Source: Bacillota bacterium
Lineage (GTDB): Bacteria > Bacillota > UBA4882 > UBA8346
Assembly (NCBI GenBank): GCA_023417475.1
Contig: JAEZFP010000071.1
Span: 61,474-125,473 of the forward strand
Direction of reading: 5' to 3'
Length of the DNA: 64,000 bases
A model generated the notes under the pieces. The model did not search any database. It worked only from the letters and a program-made list of their open reading frames with translations, and had not been told where the DNA came from. Shown here one piece after another: positions 8,895-16,869 of this stretch. Every line of letters starts with the position of its first letter. Within the stretch, counting starts at the first letter, position 1. Position numbers and translations under genes: made by a program.

Positions 8895-9350
8895 ATGAAA
8901 AAATTAATGGTAATCCTGATCCTGATGAGTTTGACGGTACTATGCCAACCGACCTGTTTCGCCGGTACCGCCACGGCGACCACCGAGATTACCGACGCCA
9001 ATAAAGATCAGGTGATCAATATGATCGTCTACGATATGATTAAGCGCGGCTTTTCCGTCGTTGACGAAAATGGCAGCCAGATCTCATTCAAACGCGACCT
9101 TTATTATTTTCCCAAGAAAATCTTTGACTATCAGCTCAACGGCACGCCGGAGGGACGGATTACCTTGAACGTGTTGCAGATCAATCATAACGTCCGGATC
9201 ATCGCCGAGGGCGAGATCATCGCCAGAGGCCGCGGTTACGAGCAGAACTTTCCGGTCGACCCCAAGTATCTTCAGCCCTTTTTGGACGATATCGGCAATA
9301 AATACCGGACCAGCCTGAAGTTTCAGATTAAGTGGTCGTCGTTGAAATAG
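8895..9350 (+). CDS. Small secreted protein of unknown function
   Basis: A 151-residue protein with a clear signal peptide: MKKLMVILILMSLTVL, then a Cys-containing region ending TCFAG near residue 24. The mature part has an amphipathic helix (DQVINMIVYDMIKRGFSV) followed by beta-rich segments around ISFKRDLYYFP and RITLNVLQI, and the C-terminus fits a small alpha/beta fold. GAAGGAG stands 8 bases before the ATG at 8895; an in-frame ATG at 8835 has none. No family recognised. It has its own terminator at 9355-9391. Whether Cys17 or Cys21 is a lipidation site is unclear because the lipobox is imperfect. Confidence 0.7.
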   Translation: MKKLMVILILMSLTVLCQPTCFAGTATATTEITDANKDQVINMIVYDMIKRGFSVVDENGSQISFKRDLYYFPKKIFDYQLNGTPEGRITLNVLQINHNVRIIAEGEIIARGRGYEQNFPVDPKYLQPFLDDIGNKYRTSLKFQIKWSSLK

Positions 9351-9354
9351 CGCT

Positions 9355-9391
9355 AAAAAAAGAGTCTCGCAGCCGGCGGAGACTCTTTTTT
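9355..9391 (+). terminator. Terminator
   Basis: AAAAAAAGAGTCTC (9355-9368) pairs with GAGACTCTTTTTT (9379-9391). The T-run on the plus strand ends the preceding small-protein gene; an A-run on the other side makes it usable from the minus strand too. Confidence 0.85.
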
Positions 9392-9484
9392 GTTGGAACT
9401 TTTCGAGTGTGTCGTCCTAAATATTGGAGACGCTCTTAATTGCGCCATAGTTCCCTTCAAGGGGTCAGTAGCGTTTATTTCAAC

Positions 9485-10255
9485 TCAACCGACTTTGTTG
9501 ATGCGCAATGAAGCGTTAATCGTGTTCTCAATCCCGCCTTGGTCAATGGTGAATAAAACCGGGGTGAACGAATGATAATTGCGCAGCGTCAAGACGGACG
9601 GCGCGGTGATAGCTTCAATGACAAAACCGCTGTTAATGGCGTTGGAGGTGCCGACGCCATGGATTGAGCCGGGCAGAAGCCGGTTGTTAAGGAATAATCC
9701 GAATTGCGCGATATCGTGGGCGACCAATAAGAAGATAATCTGGTAATCGCCGTCGACGTGGAAATGAACCTCCTCGCTTCCGGGTAAATGAGAAATTCCC
9801 GCGGTTATGATTCCGTTGGTATCGAAGGGAACGTTGGCTCCGATGGGAATGGTTTGTTCGGATATATTATAGATAAACGCGTATTGGGGAACGCGGCCAG
9901 GCCCGGCTGGGCCTTGGGGTCCGGGGGGACCGATCAATCCACGCGGCCCGGTAGCGCCCGTCGGACCGGCGTCGCAATGCGGCCTTTCGGTCAGTAACAA
10001 CATTTGTTGGAGTTTGAGCAAATCGGCGATTAACGGGCCGAAAGCGCAGGCGTTGGTTTCCCACGCGTGCAGTTTGCAGCAGACGACCATTAAACAGTTT
10101 AAAACGCCATGGGGATTATTCTGCGCCAGGTGTCTCTCCGCGCATTCCAGATCTTCGAAAAGACGGGATTTGTAATAACGTGAAAGCGGCAACATCCTGA
10201 TCTTACCCTGGACGATTTTGAGTTGATCGCCGACGGTTAGGGGAACGATATTCAA
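9485..10255 (-). CDS. Collagen-like surface protein with BclA-type C-terminal domain
   Basis: A 256-residue protein. Residues 1-95 form a Cys- and Leu-rich helical domain. Residues about 96-123 are Gly-X-Y triplets (GPTGATGPRG and onward), a short collagen stalk. The rest is a jelly-roll trimerisation domain as in exosporium protein BclA: YAFIYN, VPFDTNGI, GDYQIIF, FGLFLNNRLLPGS and LTLRNYHS. The start is TTG at 10255, six bases after GAGGTGA. Probably displayed on the spore or cell surface; anchoring could involve the N-terminal domain. It lies downstream of a larger relative, separated by a 120-base region with a 12-bp inverted repeat. Confidence 0.85.
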   Translation of the reverse strand: MNIVPLTVGDQLKIVQGKIRMLPLSRYYKSRLFEDLECAERHLAQNNPHGVLNCLMVVCCKLHAWETNACAFGPLIADLLKLQQMLLLTERPHCDAGPTGATGPRGLIGPPGPQGPAGPGRVPQYAFIYNISEQTIPIGANVPFDTNGIITAGISHLPGSEEVHFHVDGDYQIIFLLVAHDIAQFGLFLNNRLLPGSIHGVGTSNAINSGFVIEAITAPSVLTLRNYHSFTPVLFTIDQGGIENTINASLRINKVG

Positions 10256-10280
10256 AATATCTCACCTCAATTTCTTTAGG

Positions 10281-10349
10281 ATTAGGCGCTCCGCTTACGG
10301 TTGGTTTGGCCGTTATGTCGGGAACATTATTGAACGTGGAGCGCCTAAT
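10281..10349. repeat. 12-bp inverted repeat between the collagen genes
   Basis: ATTAGGCGCTCC (10281-10292) and GGAGCGCCTAAT (10338-10349) are perfect inverse copies around a 45-base loop that itself holds ACGG...CCGT. It could be an RNA processing or attenuation structure between the two collagen-like genes, or a terminator without a T-tract. Confidence 0.6.
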
Positions 10350-10374
10350 GAAAACCTGACTTCCAATCCGGAAG

Positions 10375-11877
10375 TTACGGGCTTAACTTGATTAGCGTCA
10401 ACGCCGCGTTCGAGGTTGCCTGGGTTCCGGCTTCGTTGTTTGGGAAACGGATGGTTCCGCTATAAGAGCTGTAATTGCGCAGCGTCACGACAGCCGGCGC
10501 GACCGGACTGGCGTTAATGCGGACAATCGCCATTCCGGTGATGGGAATGTTGGAATTTCCGCAACCGAAGATTGCTCCGGGAACCAATTGATCATTGACA
10601 AATAAGCCAAATTGAATGGGATCGTCGCCTTCCACCGAATAAAGCACCAGATAATCCCCGGTTGACGTGACCCGGACTTCGGAATCGGCGATATTATGCG
10701 TTATGCCGCCGACGATGACGCCGTTTCCGTCAAAGTGAACATTGGCTCCAACATCCACAAACTGAAGCGACGTATTGTAGATAAAAGCATAATCCGTTGC
10801 AGCGAAAGGTCCGGTGGGACCTTGGGCGCCCGTGGCTCCGGTTTCGCCGGTAGCACCCGTAGGTCCTTGCGCACCGGTGGCTCCGGTGTTACCTGTTGCG
10901 CCAGTTGGTCCTTGAGCGCCGGTAGGTCCAGGATCGCCGGTAGCGCCTGTCGGTCCTTGCGCACCTGTGGCTCCGGTGTTACCGGTAGCGCCTGTGGGAC
11001 CTTGAGCGCCTGTCGGTCCAGGATCGCCGGTAGCACCCGTAGGTCCTTGCGCACCTGTTGCTCCGGTTTCGCCGGTAGCGCCAGTGGGACCTTGGGCACC
11101 CGTGGCTCCGGTTTCGCCGGTAGCGCCAGTGGGACCTTGAGGACCGGTTGCGCCAGTGTTACCTGTTGCACCTGTAGGTCCTTGAGGACCGGTTGCGCCG
11201 GTGTTACCTGTTGCACCTGTAGGTCCTTGAGGACCGGTAGCGCCAGTGGGACCTTGAGCGCCGGTAGGTCCAGGATCGCCGGTAGCACCCGTAGGTCCTT
11301 GGGCACCCGTGGCTCCGGTGTCGCCGGTAGCGCCTGTCGGTCCTTGCGCACCGGTGGCTCCGGTATTACCTGTTGCACCTGTAGGTCCTTGAGGACCGGT
11401 TGCGCCGGTCGGTCCCGCTTGCCCCGAACAGGTAGCGGTGCCAAAATTAACATTATCAAGATAAACGTCGCTGGCGCCGTTTTTGGAAAAAATTATTTGC
11501 GCATTCACTGTGTTGACCGGAATATCCAGAAGGTAAGTAAACGTATAGAAACTACTGCCGATCGTGGTGAGCTGTCGAGTCCAGGTACTGATCACGGTAT
11601 TGGTTACATCCAAGTAGTTGATCGTCAACAATGCCGGTTGGGCTGGGTTTGCCATGATTGCAAAGGACAGAATATACGAGCATTCCGCTGCTACCGCAAC
11701 GGTCTGGGAGATGCTGGCGGTGTTGTCGCTATCAAATTTACTTAACGCGGCGACGACTAGACCGGAGAATAAGTCAGCCCCGGGAAATGTTATCGGCGAG
11801 GTATTGTGGGTCACCCAGGGAAGCAAGTTAATGAGTGAATTTTCAAAGTCGCCATTAATCAATAAATTGCCGGGCAT
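10375..11877 (-). CDS. Long collagen-like protein with N-terminal beta-sandwich
   Basis: A 500-residue protein in three parts. Residues 1-152 begin MPGNLLINGDFEN and look like a carbohydrate-binding type beta-sandwich that precedes triple-helix repeats in other Firmicutes. Residues about 155-357 are unbroken Gly-X-Y triplets, mostly GPTGATG and GATGAQG in 9- and 15-residue units. Residues 360-500 are a BclA-like trimerising domain (YAFIYN, VHFDGNGV, GDYLVLYS, FGLFVNDQLVPG, VTLRNYSS). Start at 11877 follows AAGGAGGAG. Pro is in X and Thr in Y positions, typical of heavily O-glycosylated bacterial collagens. Together with the gene at 9485 it suggests filaments on the spore surface. The repeats should vary in number among strains. 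Confidence 0.88.
   Translation of the reverse strand: MPGNLLINGDFENSLINLLPWVTHNTSPITFPGADLFSGLVVAALSKFDSDNTASISQTVAVAAECSYILSFAIMANPAQPALLTINYLDVTNTVISTWTRQLTTIGSSFYTFTYLLDIPVNTVNAQIIFSKNGASDVYLDNVNFGTATCSGQAGPTGATGPQGPTGATGNTGATGAQGPTGATGDTGATGAQGPTGATGDPGPTGAQGPTGATGPQGPTGATGNTGATGPQGPTGATGNTGATGPQGPTGATGETGATGAQGPTGATGETGATGAQGPTGATGDPGPTGAQGPTGATGNTGATGAQGPTGATGDPGPTGAQGPTGATGNTGATGAQGPTGATGETGATGAQGPTGPFAATDYAFIYNTSLQFVDVGANVHFDGNGVIVGGITHNIADSEVRVTSTGDYLVLYSVEGDDPIQFGLFVNDQLVPGAIFGCGNSNIPITGMAIVRINASPVAPAVVTLRNYSSYSGTIRFPNNEAGTQATSNAALTLIKLSP
10806..11415. repeat. Collagen-coding tandem repeats
   Basis: About 610 bases encode roughly 67 Gly-X-Y triplets. The DNA is built of 27- and 45-base units with near-identical copies, so slippage and recombination are likely. 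An opposite-strand frame open through this region (10696-11745) is a by-product of the triplet periodicity. Confidence 0.85.
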
Positions 11878-11878
11878 G

Positions 11879-12016
11879 TTATTCTCCTCCTTGATACGCG
11901 TTACGGGAGGAAGTAAACAGCTGCCCAAAGGTCAATTTTTTTGGAAATGTTTTTTGAGTTAACGACGAGGCGTAAACGCTGCCGAAAAGTTCGGAACCAA
12001 GTGGTTGATTATTCAA
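11879..12016 (-). CDS. Candidate 45-residue ORF coupled to collagen gene
   Basis: A TTG at 12016, five bases after AGGTGG, opens a 45-residue frame (MNNQPLGSELFGSVYASS at its start, TFPKKLTFGQLFTSS later) that ends with TAA one base before the ATG of the collagen-like gene. Its last codons contain that gene's ribosome-binding site. This arrangement suggests translational coupling or a leader peptide. The composition (Ser, Thr, Phe, no hydrophobic core) is protein-like but not informative. It could be a chance open frame; the good ribosome site and exact coupling favour translation. Confidence 0.45.
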   Translation of the reverse strand: MNNQPLGSELFGSVYASSLTQKTFPKKLTFGQLFTSSRNAYQGGE

Positions 12017-12180
12017 TGAGACCACCTCATATTTCTATTTTCGTCACTAGAATACTCGTTGTTTGGTCAAAGGGTATATAGACGAAAGTCATAATTTGGG
12101 ACAAAAAAACAACGAAATAGTCTTTTTTTAGGCTGGGAAATAGAAAGACGCAGTTAAAGACGGGAAAAGAGGCAGTGACG

Positions 12181-13489
12181 GTGTAAAATAAATTGTGTAA
12201 ACCTCCGATAAAGGAACTAATAAGATGGAGGAATACAAAATGGGCATATTAAGCAGTGAACAAATAAGAGGATTAATCAAAGAACATAACCTAAAAGAAG
12301 CATCCGATGTCGAAAAGATGCTCAAAGCGATGTTTGCCGACACAATCAAAGAGATGCTTGAAGCAGAGATGGATCATGAGTTAGGCTACTCTAAATACGA
12401 TTACAAAAATAAAGAAACCAATAACAGTCGTAACGGGTATACAACAAAGAAAGTGCGAACCAAAGATGCCGAGATCGAGCTTAAAGTCCCGCGTGATCGA
12501 AATGGAGAGTTTGAACCGGTTGTCGTCAAAAAACACCAGCGGGACATTTCAAGCATTGAAGATCGAATCCTCTCGATGTATGCCAGGGGCATGAGCACGC
12601 GAGATATTCAAAAACATTTGGACGAAATATATGGTTTTGAAGCCTCTCCAACGTTAATATCCAACATTACCGATAAGATACTTCCCTTAATTACTGAATG
12701 GCAGAATCGGCCTTTAGAACCGATTTACACCGTTGTGTTCCTCGACGCGATACATCATAAGGTCAAACATAACCATCAGATCGTTAATACCGCGGCCTAC
12801 ATAGCTATCGGCGTTGATGTCACTGGAAGAAAAGATGTCTTAGGAATTTGGATTGGTGAAACGGAAAGTTCAAAGTTTTGGCTGAACGTATTAAATGAGC
12901 TCCGGAATCGAGGTGTCGAAGACATCTTAATTACCTGCGTTGACAACCTATCTGGATTTAGTCAGGCCATTGGCGCAGTTTTCCCGGAGACTAAAATTCA
13001 GAAATGTATCGTACACCAAATTCGCAATTCATTTAAATACATTCCTCATAAACATATGGCTGAATTTGTTCAAGACTTACGAGCTATTTACCAATCCCCT
13101 ACCGAAGCCGAAGGATTAAGAAACCTAGATATTCTCGAAGAAAAGTGGGGTAATCGCTATTACCAGGCGGTTAAATCCTGGCGAGTTAACTGGAACGAAT
13201 TAGCTACGTTTTTCGAGTATCCGGCTGGATTACGCAAATTGATTTATACCACCAATACGATTGAGGGTTTTAACCGCCAAATCAGAAAAGTTACCAAAAC
13301 AAAATCTGTTTTCACGAACGATCAGTCTCTTCTTAAAATTCTTTATTTGGTTACTATGGATGTGACGAAGTCCTGGACTCGCTCCGTCCTGGATTGGAAG
13401 TCCATTCTCGCACAACTTTCGATCCTCTTCGAGGATCGGTTAAATAAATATCTTATTTAATTTTCCGGTTTACACAAAATTCTTGACAC
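12181..13489 (+). mobile_element. IS256-family insertion sequence
   Basis: A 1.3-kb element. Left end GTGTAAAATAAATTGTGTAA (from 12181) and the right end, read inward as GTGTCAAGAATTTTGTGTAA (from 13489), are imperfect inverted repeats of about 25 bases that share TTGTGTAAACC. One transposase gene fills it. I see no 8-9 bp target duplication: left flank is GCAGTGACG, right flank AACCCTCAA. Confidence 0.88.
12240..13460 (+). CDS. IS256-family transposase (mutator type)
   Basis: A 406-residue DDE transposase of the IS256/mutator group (PF00872). The catalytic residues are D169 (VFLDAIHH), D235 (CVDNLSGF) and E342 (NTIEGFNRQIRK), with the family-specific C/H pattern CIVHQIRNS between the second D and the E. 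The N-terminal region includes MLEAEMDHELGYSKYD and NSRNGYTTK, also typical. Start is taken at 12240 because GGAGG stands 8 bases upstream; an in-frame ATG at 12225 lies ahead of the ribosome site. The gene is full length, with no frameshift, so the element may still be mobile. Confidence 0.93.
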   Translation: MGILSSEQIRGLIKEHNLKEASDVEKMLKAMFADTIKEMLEAEMDHELGYSKYDYKNKETNNSRNGYTTKKVRTKDAEIELKVPRDRNGEFEPVVVKKHQRDISSIEDRILSMYARGMSTRDIQKHLDEIYGFEASPTLISNITDKILPLITEWQNRPLEPIYTVVFLDAIHHKVKHNHQIVNTAAYIAIGVDVTGRKDVLGIWIGETESSKFWLNVLNELRNRGVEDILITCVDNLSGFSQAIGAVFPETKIQKCIVHQIRNSFKYIPHKHMAEFVQDLRAIYQSPTEAEGLRNLDILEEKWGNRYYQAVKSWRVNWNELATFFEYPAGLRKLIYTTNTIEGFNRQIRKVTKTKSVFTNDQSLLKILYLVTMDVTKSWTRSVLDWKSILAQLSILFEDRLNKYLI

Positions 13490-14001
13490 AACCCTCAAGA
13501 GGCTAAGTTATCCACAGGCGGGGATCGGGGGGCGGTTTACCGCAATTGTTCCCCGCCTAACCCCCTGTCTGAACCAGGATTTCACGGATTTGGCGGATTA
13601 AAAGGATTCGCAGCCCAGCAAATTCTCTAAATGAGCTGCCCTGCAAAGACTCCTGCATTCCTCACTGCAAAACGCCTCAAAGCTTGATCTTTCAAATCCT
13701 TCTTCCCGATCCCGCGCCCCAATAACTCTCCACAATTGTTTCTCGCCTAACCCCTTGTCTGAACCAGGATTCCACGGATTTGACGGATTAAAAGGATTCG
13801 CAGCTCAGCAAATTCTCTAAATGGGCTGCCCTGCAAAGATTCCTGCATTCCTAACTGCAAACGCCTTAGAGCTTAATCTTTCAAAATCCTTTTAATCGAT
13901 TAAATCCTGCTTAATCCTGGTTCAGACAACGTTCCTTCAAGTATCCCCTAACCGTTTTTGCAATTTTTCGATGATAACCTCTCCCAGCGCGGCCAAACGA
14001 T
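13490..14001. repeat. Duplicated intergenic repeat with inverted end
   Basis: No gene. Two direct copies, 13543-13709 and 13733-13905, are offset by 190 bases and start CAATTGTT...CGCCTAACCCC...TGTCTGAACCAGGATT. The second copy is closed by the inverse of its own start: TTGTCTGAACCAGGATT (13755-13771) versus AATCCTGGTTCAGACAA (13913-13929), 17 of 17 bases. A shorter third copy lies at 63808-63863. Confidence 0.85.
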
Positions 14002-15297
14002 GTTTCAATCCATGCTCCTGTACAAGGAGCGACACGCGATAGGATTTGACGAGTCAACCCACTTTACCGTTTCAATCCACGCTCCTGTACAAGGAGCGAC
14101 GTATCGACATAAAAACATCCACACCGACGGGTGGGTTTCAATCCACGCTCCTGTACAAGGAGCGACGAACAGATTAAATTTATTATTAGACTAAGAAGTG
14201 TTTCAATCCACGCTCCTGTACAAGGAGCGACTTAAAAAATAAGGAAGGATAGACCCAAAACGAAAGGTTTCAATCCACGCTCCTGTACAAGGAGCGACGT
14301 AGTTACGCTAAAAAAGTTAAGGCTGTAGGTTTGGTTTCAATCCACGCTCCTGTACAAGGAGCGACAAGGCATTACTGAGGCTATTGATTCATGGAAGTTG
14401 TTTCAATCCACGCTCCTGTACAAGGAGCGACCGGCCGGGTTTTCCGGATCGGTCCAGTCATCGATGTTTCAATCCACGCTCCTGTACAAGGAGCGACACC
14501 GTTGGCCAAAATTTTTGACCGGGGTTTGACGTTTCAATCCACGCTCCTGTACAAGGAGCGACAATCCGTAGTTCTTGTAGGCCTGAGCTACCTCCAGGTT
14601 TCAATCCACGCTCCTGTACAAGGAGCGACTTGGAGGCAACATTTATCAAGTTGAATCAAACGTCGTTTCAATCCACGCTCCTGTACAAGGAGCGACTTCT
14701 GATCAATTTTATTCCGCTCCTAACGCCTTGGTTTCAATCCACGCTCCTGTACAAGGAGCGACCACTTAAATTCGCCGAATATGATCCCCAACAACGTTTC
14801 AATCCACGCTCCTGTACAAGGAGCGACGCTGATCGTTTTGGCTAGTCTTGGCCCATTCCTCTTGTTTCAATCCACGCTCCTGTACAAGGAGCGACTCTTC
14901 GCCGACCTGTATAGCCCCAATCGTCTCATGTTTCAATCCACGCTCCTGTACAAGGAGCGACGCAAGGTATCTTGGTCAATCAACGCTTCCCACTTTGTTT
15001 CAATCCACGCTCCTGTACAAGGAGCGACGTCAGGAACCGTCAAAAAAGATAATATCCTGATCATGTTTCAATCCACGCTCCTGTACAAGGAGCGACATAC
15101 TGCCGGCCGATTCCCCACACCTCCCCAGCTTCGTTTCAATCCACGCTCCTGTACAAGGAGCGACCTCCATAACATGTTTGCATATCATCGGTAGACTTGT
15201 TTCAATCCACGCTCCTGTACAAGGAGCGACACAGCTATTTCAGCGTGTACGCCAACCGCCAAATCGTTTCAATCCACGCTCCTGTACAAGGAGCGAC
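14002..15297 (-). CRISPR. CRISPR array, 20 repeats, type I-C-like
   Basis: Twenty 32-base repeats separated by 19 spacers of 33-36 bases. On the minus strand the repeat begins GTCGCTCCTTGTACAG and ends GCGTGGATTGAAAC, the pattern of subtype I-C (Dvulg) repeats, with GCTCCT/AGGAGC forming the crRNA stem. Repeats start at 14002, 14069, 14135, 14200, 14267, 14334, 14400, 14466, 14531, 14598, 14665, 14731, 14796, 14864, 14930, 14997, 15065, 15133, 15199 and 15266. Only the first (14002) carries a substitution (ATGCTCC for ACGCTCC), so the old end is at the left and the leader at the right. No cas gene exists in this window. Transcription is inferred to run leftward. Confidence 0.97.
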
Positions 15298-15480
15298 AGT
15301 ACCCCCTTCAAACCTTTGCCACGCTTGACCTCCAAAGTCAATTTCCGCGAACCGGCAAATTTTGAGCCATTTTCAAAGCGGTTTTTGACGCAAAATGTTA
15401 TTTTTCCGCGTGGTTATTAGGCCGCGAACCGCCTAGGGATTTCATGGGAGCTTCCGGTTCGCGGAAGGTTTCATTGTAAA
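15298..15480 (-). promoter_or_regulatory. Putative CRISPR leader
   Basis: AT-rich stretch next to the newest repeat. TTCCGCGAACCGG (15342-15354) and CCGGTTCGCGGAA (15453-15465) are perfect inverse copies, and a third related GCCGCGAACCGCC lies at 15421-15433. Leader function is inferred from position and from the degenerate repeat at the opposite end; a promoter was not pinned down. Confidence 0.55.
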
Positions 15481-16044
15481 ATTTGACATAACGTTGAATT
15501 CTCCTTTCCACTCATTTAATTTTGACCATCCCGCTTTCTCACTACAAGCCGGCACGGAGGCCGGCGCGCGGAATTGATAGAGGGATATATCATTGACGTC
15601 GCCGTCGTAGCATCAGCAGGCAACGCCGCCACGGACGGCGATTCCGGAAGGAAGGGACCCGCGACTTGGAGGAGCGCGGGTGTCCAGAGGGTGCTAACCC
15701 TTGGCGGCGGGGGTACCGGCCTAGGGGGTTGGCCGCAAAACCCCCTGGCCGACTGTAGCACAGGAGATAAGTTGGATTGGCGTTCTTTCGCTTAGAGCAA
15801 TATCTAACTGTGGAATTTTTATTTTAGACTTGCCTAATTTGGTCGGTCGCCTACGCTGCCCACGGTTCCAGGCCTCCCTAAATCCTCCCGGTTCTAGCAT
15901 ACCGCCGCCATCCATGGCAAGCTGACTGGCAGCCAAGTCAAGGCTCCCGGGCGCGACCTCAGTTTTCATCCGGGAAAAGAGTCGGCGCGGTTCCTTCCGT
16001 GAGAACCGTTTTGGGTGGGTCGGGGTTGCCGGTGGGTCTAGACC
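15481..16044. other. GC-rich gene-free block, unexplained
   Basis: About 560 bases between the CRISPR leader side and the small ORF at 16045. From 15540 to 16040 it is clearly richer in G and C than the accessory DNA around it. It holds several hairpins (for example AGCCGGCACGGAGGCCGGC near 15548, and a CCTAGGGGGTTGG.../CCCCCTGG pair at 15720-15752). Open frames exist on both strands (15574-15795 plus, 15721-15969 minus), but neither has a credible ribosome site or a recognisable family. It may be a relic of a mobile element or a structured RNA. Confidence 0.4.
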
Positions 16045-16230
16045 TCAATCCTCCCGATCCCCCGCGAATTTTTCCAAAGCCGTTTTGATTAAATCGTATG
16101 TAAGCGGCAACATTCCGCGCTGATGCAGTTCCTCAAGGTCTTTGACAATGCTGAGCAATAAATCGCCCTCAAGCGGCTTCCCAAGCTCGGTTTCAAGGTC
16201 TTTCAACATCTCCAGCACAACGTTTGACAT
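16045..16230 (-). CDS. 61-residue acidic helical protein, unknown
   Basis: A 61-residue protein starting MSNVVLEMLKDLETELG, rich in Leu, Glu and Asp with heptad-like spacing, so probably all-helical. AAAGGGTG lies about 10 bases before the ATG. No family recognised. It stands alone between the GC-rich block and the candidate sRNA promoter, and its 3' end is 20 bases from that block. Coding status rests on composition and ribosome site; plausible but not certain. Confidence 0.5.
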   Translation of the reverse strand: MSNVVLEMLKDLETELGKPLEGDLLLSIVKDLEELHQRGMLPLTYDLIKTALEKFAGDRED

Positions 16231-16317
16231 ATCAAAAACACCCTTTCTTTTCGGCCCCGGAAAGGATGCTTGCTTTCAATCGCTGCATGTGCAAATGTTG
16301 ATCTGGATTGACAAATA

Positions 16318-16346
16318 TTGAATTGCACGTCAAAAACTGTTATAAT
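16318..16346 (+). promoter_or_regulatory. Sigma-A promoter for candidate sRNA
   Basis: TTGAAT (16318-16323), a 17-base spacer and a perfect TATAAT (16341-16346). The predicted transcription start is near 16353. No open reading frame follows; a terminator does, 30-80 bases on. Confidence 0.75.
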
Positions 16347-16352
16347 CTGTTT

Positions 16353-16435
16353 GAAGCAACTCCCTTGTGGGGCGGTTTCGGTGAAGAGATCGGTCCGTCG
16401 GCCAAGATGAACCCGGTCTCTTCAACTATTTTTTT
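16353..16435 (+). ncRNA. Candidate small RNA, about 83 nt
   Basis: A compact unit of consensus promoter, no ORF and a textbook intrinsic terminator. After the predicted start near 16353 the RNA has a small hairpin (CTCCC-TTGT-GGGG, 16370-16382 region), then TGAAGAGATCGG (16382-16393) pairing with CCGGTCTCTTCA (16413-16424), then seven T residues (16429-16435). It does not match a riboswitch or housekeeping RNA that I know. Its 3' end overlaps the 3' end of the HTH gene on the other strand (16422-16592) by 14 bases, so mutual interference is possible. Function unknown. Confidence 0.65.
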
Positions 16436-16592
16436 CGCTATTTTTCAACCACAATAAAACATCTTCTTTAACATATCTTACTCTTCTTCCCGAACCAAGA
16501 TGAGGCATTCCTTCTTGTCGCCAACGATAAGCGGTCATCGGTGATATTTTAAGCCATTCACAAAGTTCGGATTGCGTCAAAATCTCACTCAT
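16422..16592 (-). CDS. Excisionase-like helix-turn-helix protein, 56 aa
   Basis: A 56-residue DNA-binding protein of the MerR-like/excisionase HTH_17 type. It begins MSEILTQSELCEWLKIS, where the first helix and turn lie, then MTAYRWRQEGMPHLGSGRR, the recognition helix followed by the family's G-x-G-R-R-V-R-Y wing, and ends VKEDVLLWLKN. GAGGTGGTGA lies 4-9 bases before the ATG at 16592. Such genes often sit at the edge of integrated elements, and this one opens the accessory zone at 16-20 kb. No integrase or attachment site was found nearby, so excisionase activity is only a family-based guess. Confidence 0.8.
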   Translation of the reverse strand: MSEILTQSELCEWLKISPMTAYRWRQEGMPHLGSGRRVRYVKEDVLLWLKNSEKNS

Positions 16593-16869
16593 ATCTCACC
16601 ACCTCTGAGCTTTTATGGAAATATCTTATCATAACATTTTGAAACAATCAACAATTTTTCTTGTTATTTCCATTATGAAAAATAAAAGCCTTTTCCTTTG
16701 GTATTCCGCATATAACCTGACTTTTTGCGGTTTAATTAACGTTCGCTGAATTGAGCCAACTATATATTATTTTGGGTAAGAAACGAACCGGGGTTATGTA
16801 GCATCCTGGTTTGTTTCTCATTCATATTCAACCTCTATTTTTTACAAAAATAATTTCTCAAAAAATAAA

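Noticed and set aside
10696..11745. 349-codon plus-strand frame rich in Arg, Ser and Cys
   Set aside because: Antisense shadow of the Gly-X-Y coding repeats; no ribosome site.
13958..15420. Several plus- and minus-strand open frames with repeated VSIHAPVQGAT or FQSTLLYKER
   Set aside because: They are translations of the CRISPR repeats and spacers, not proteins.
15574..15969. Frames of 73 and 82 codons on opposite strands in the GC-rich block
   Set aside because: No ribosome sites and no recognisable motif; reported only as an unexplained block.
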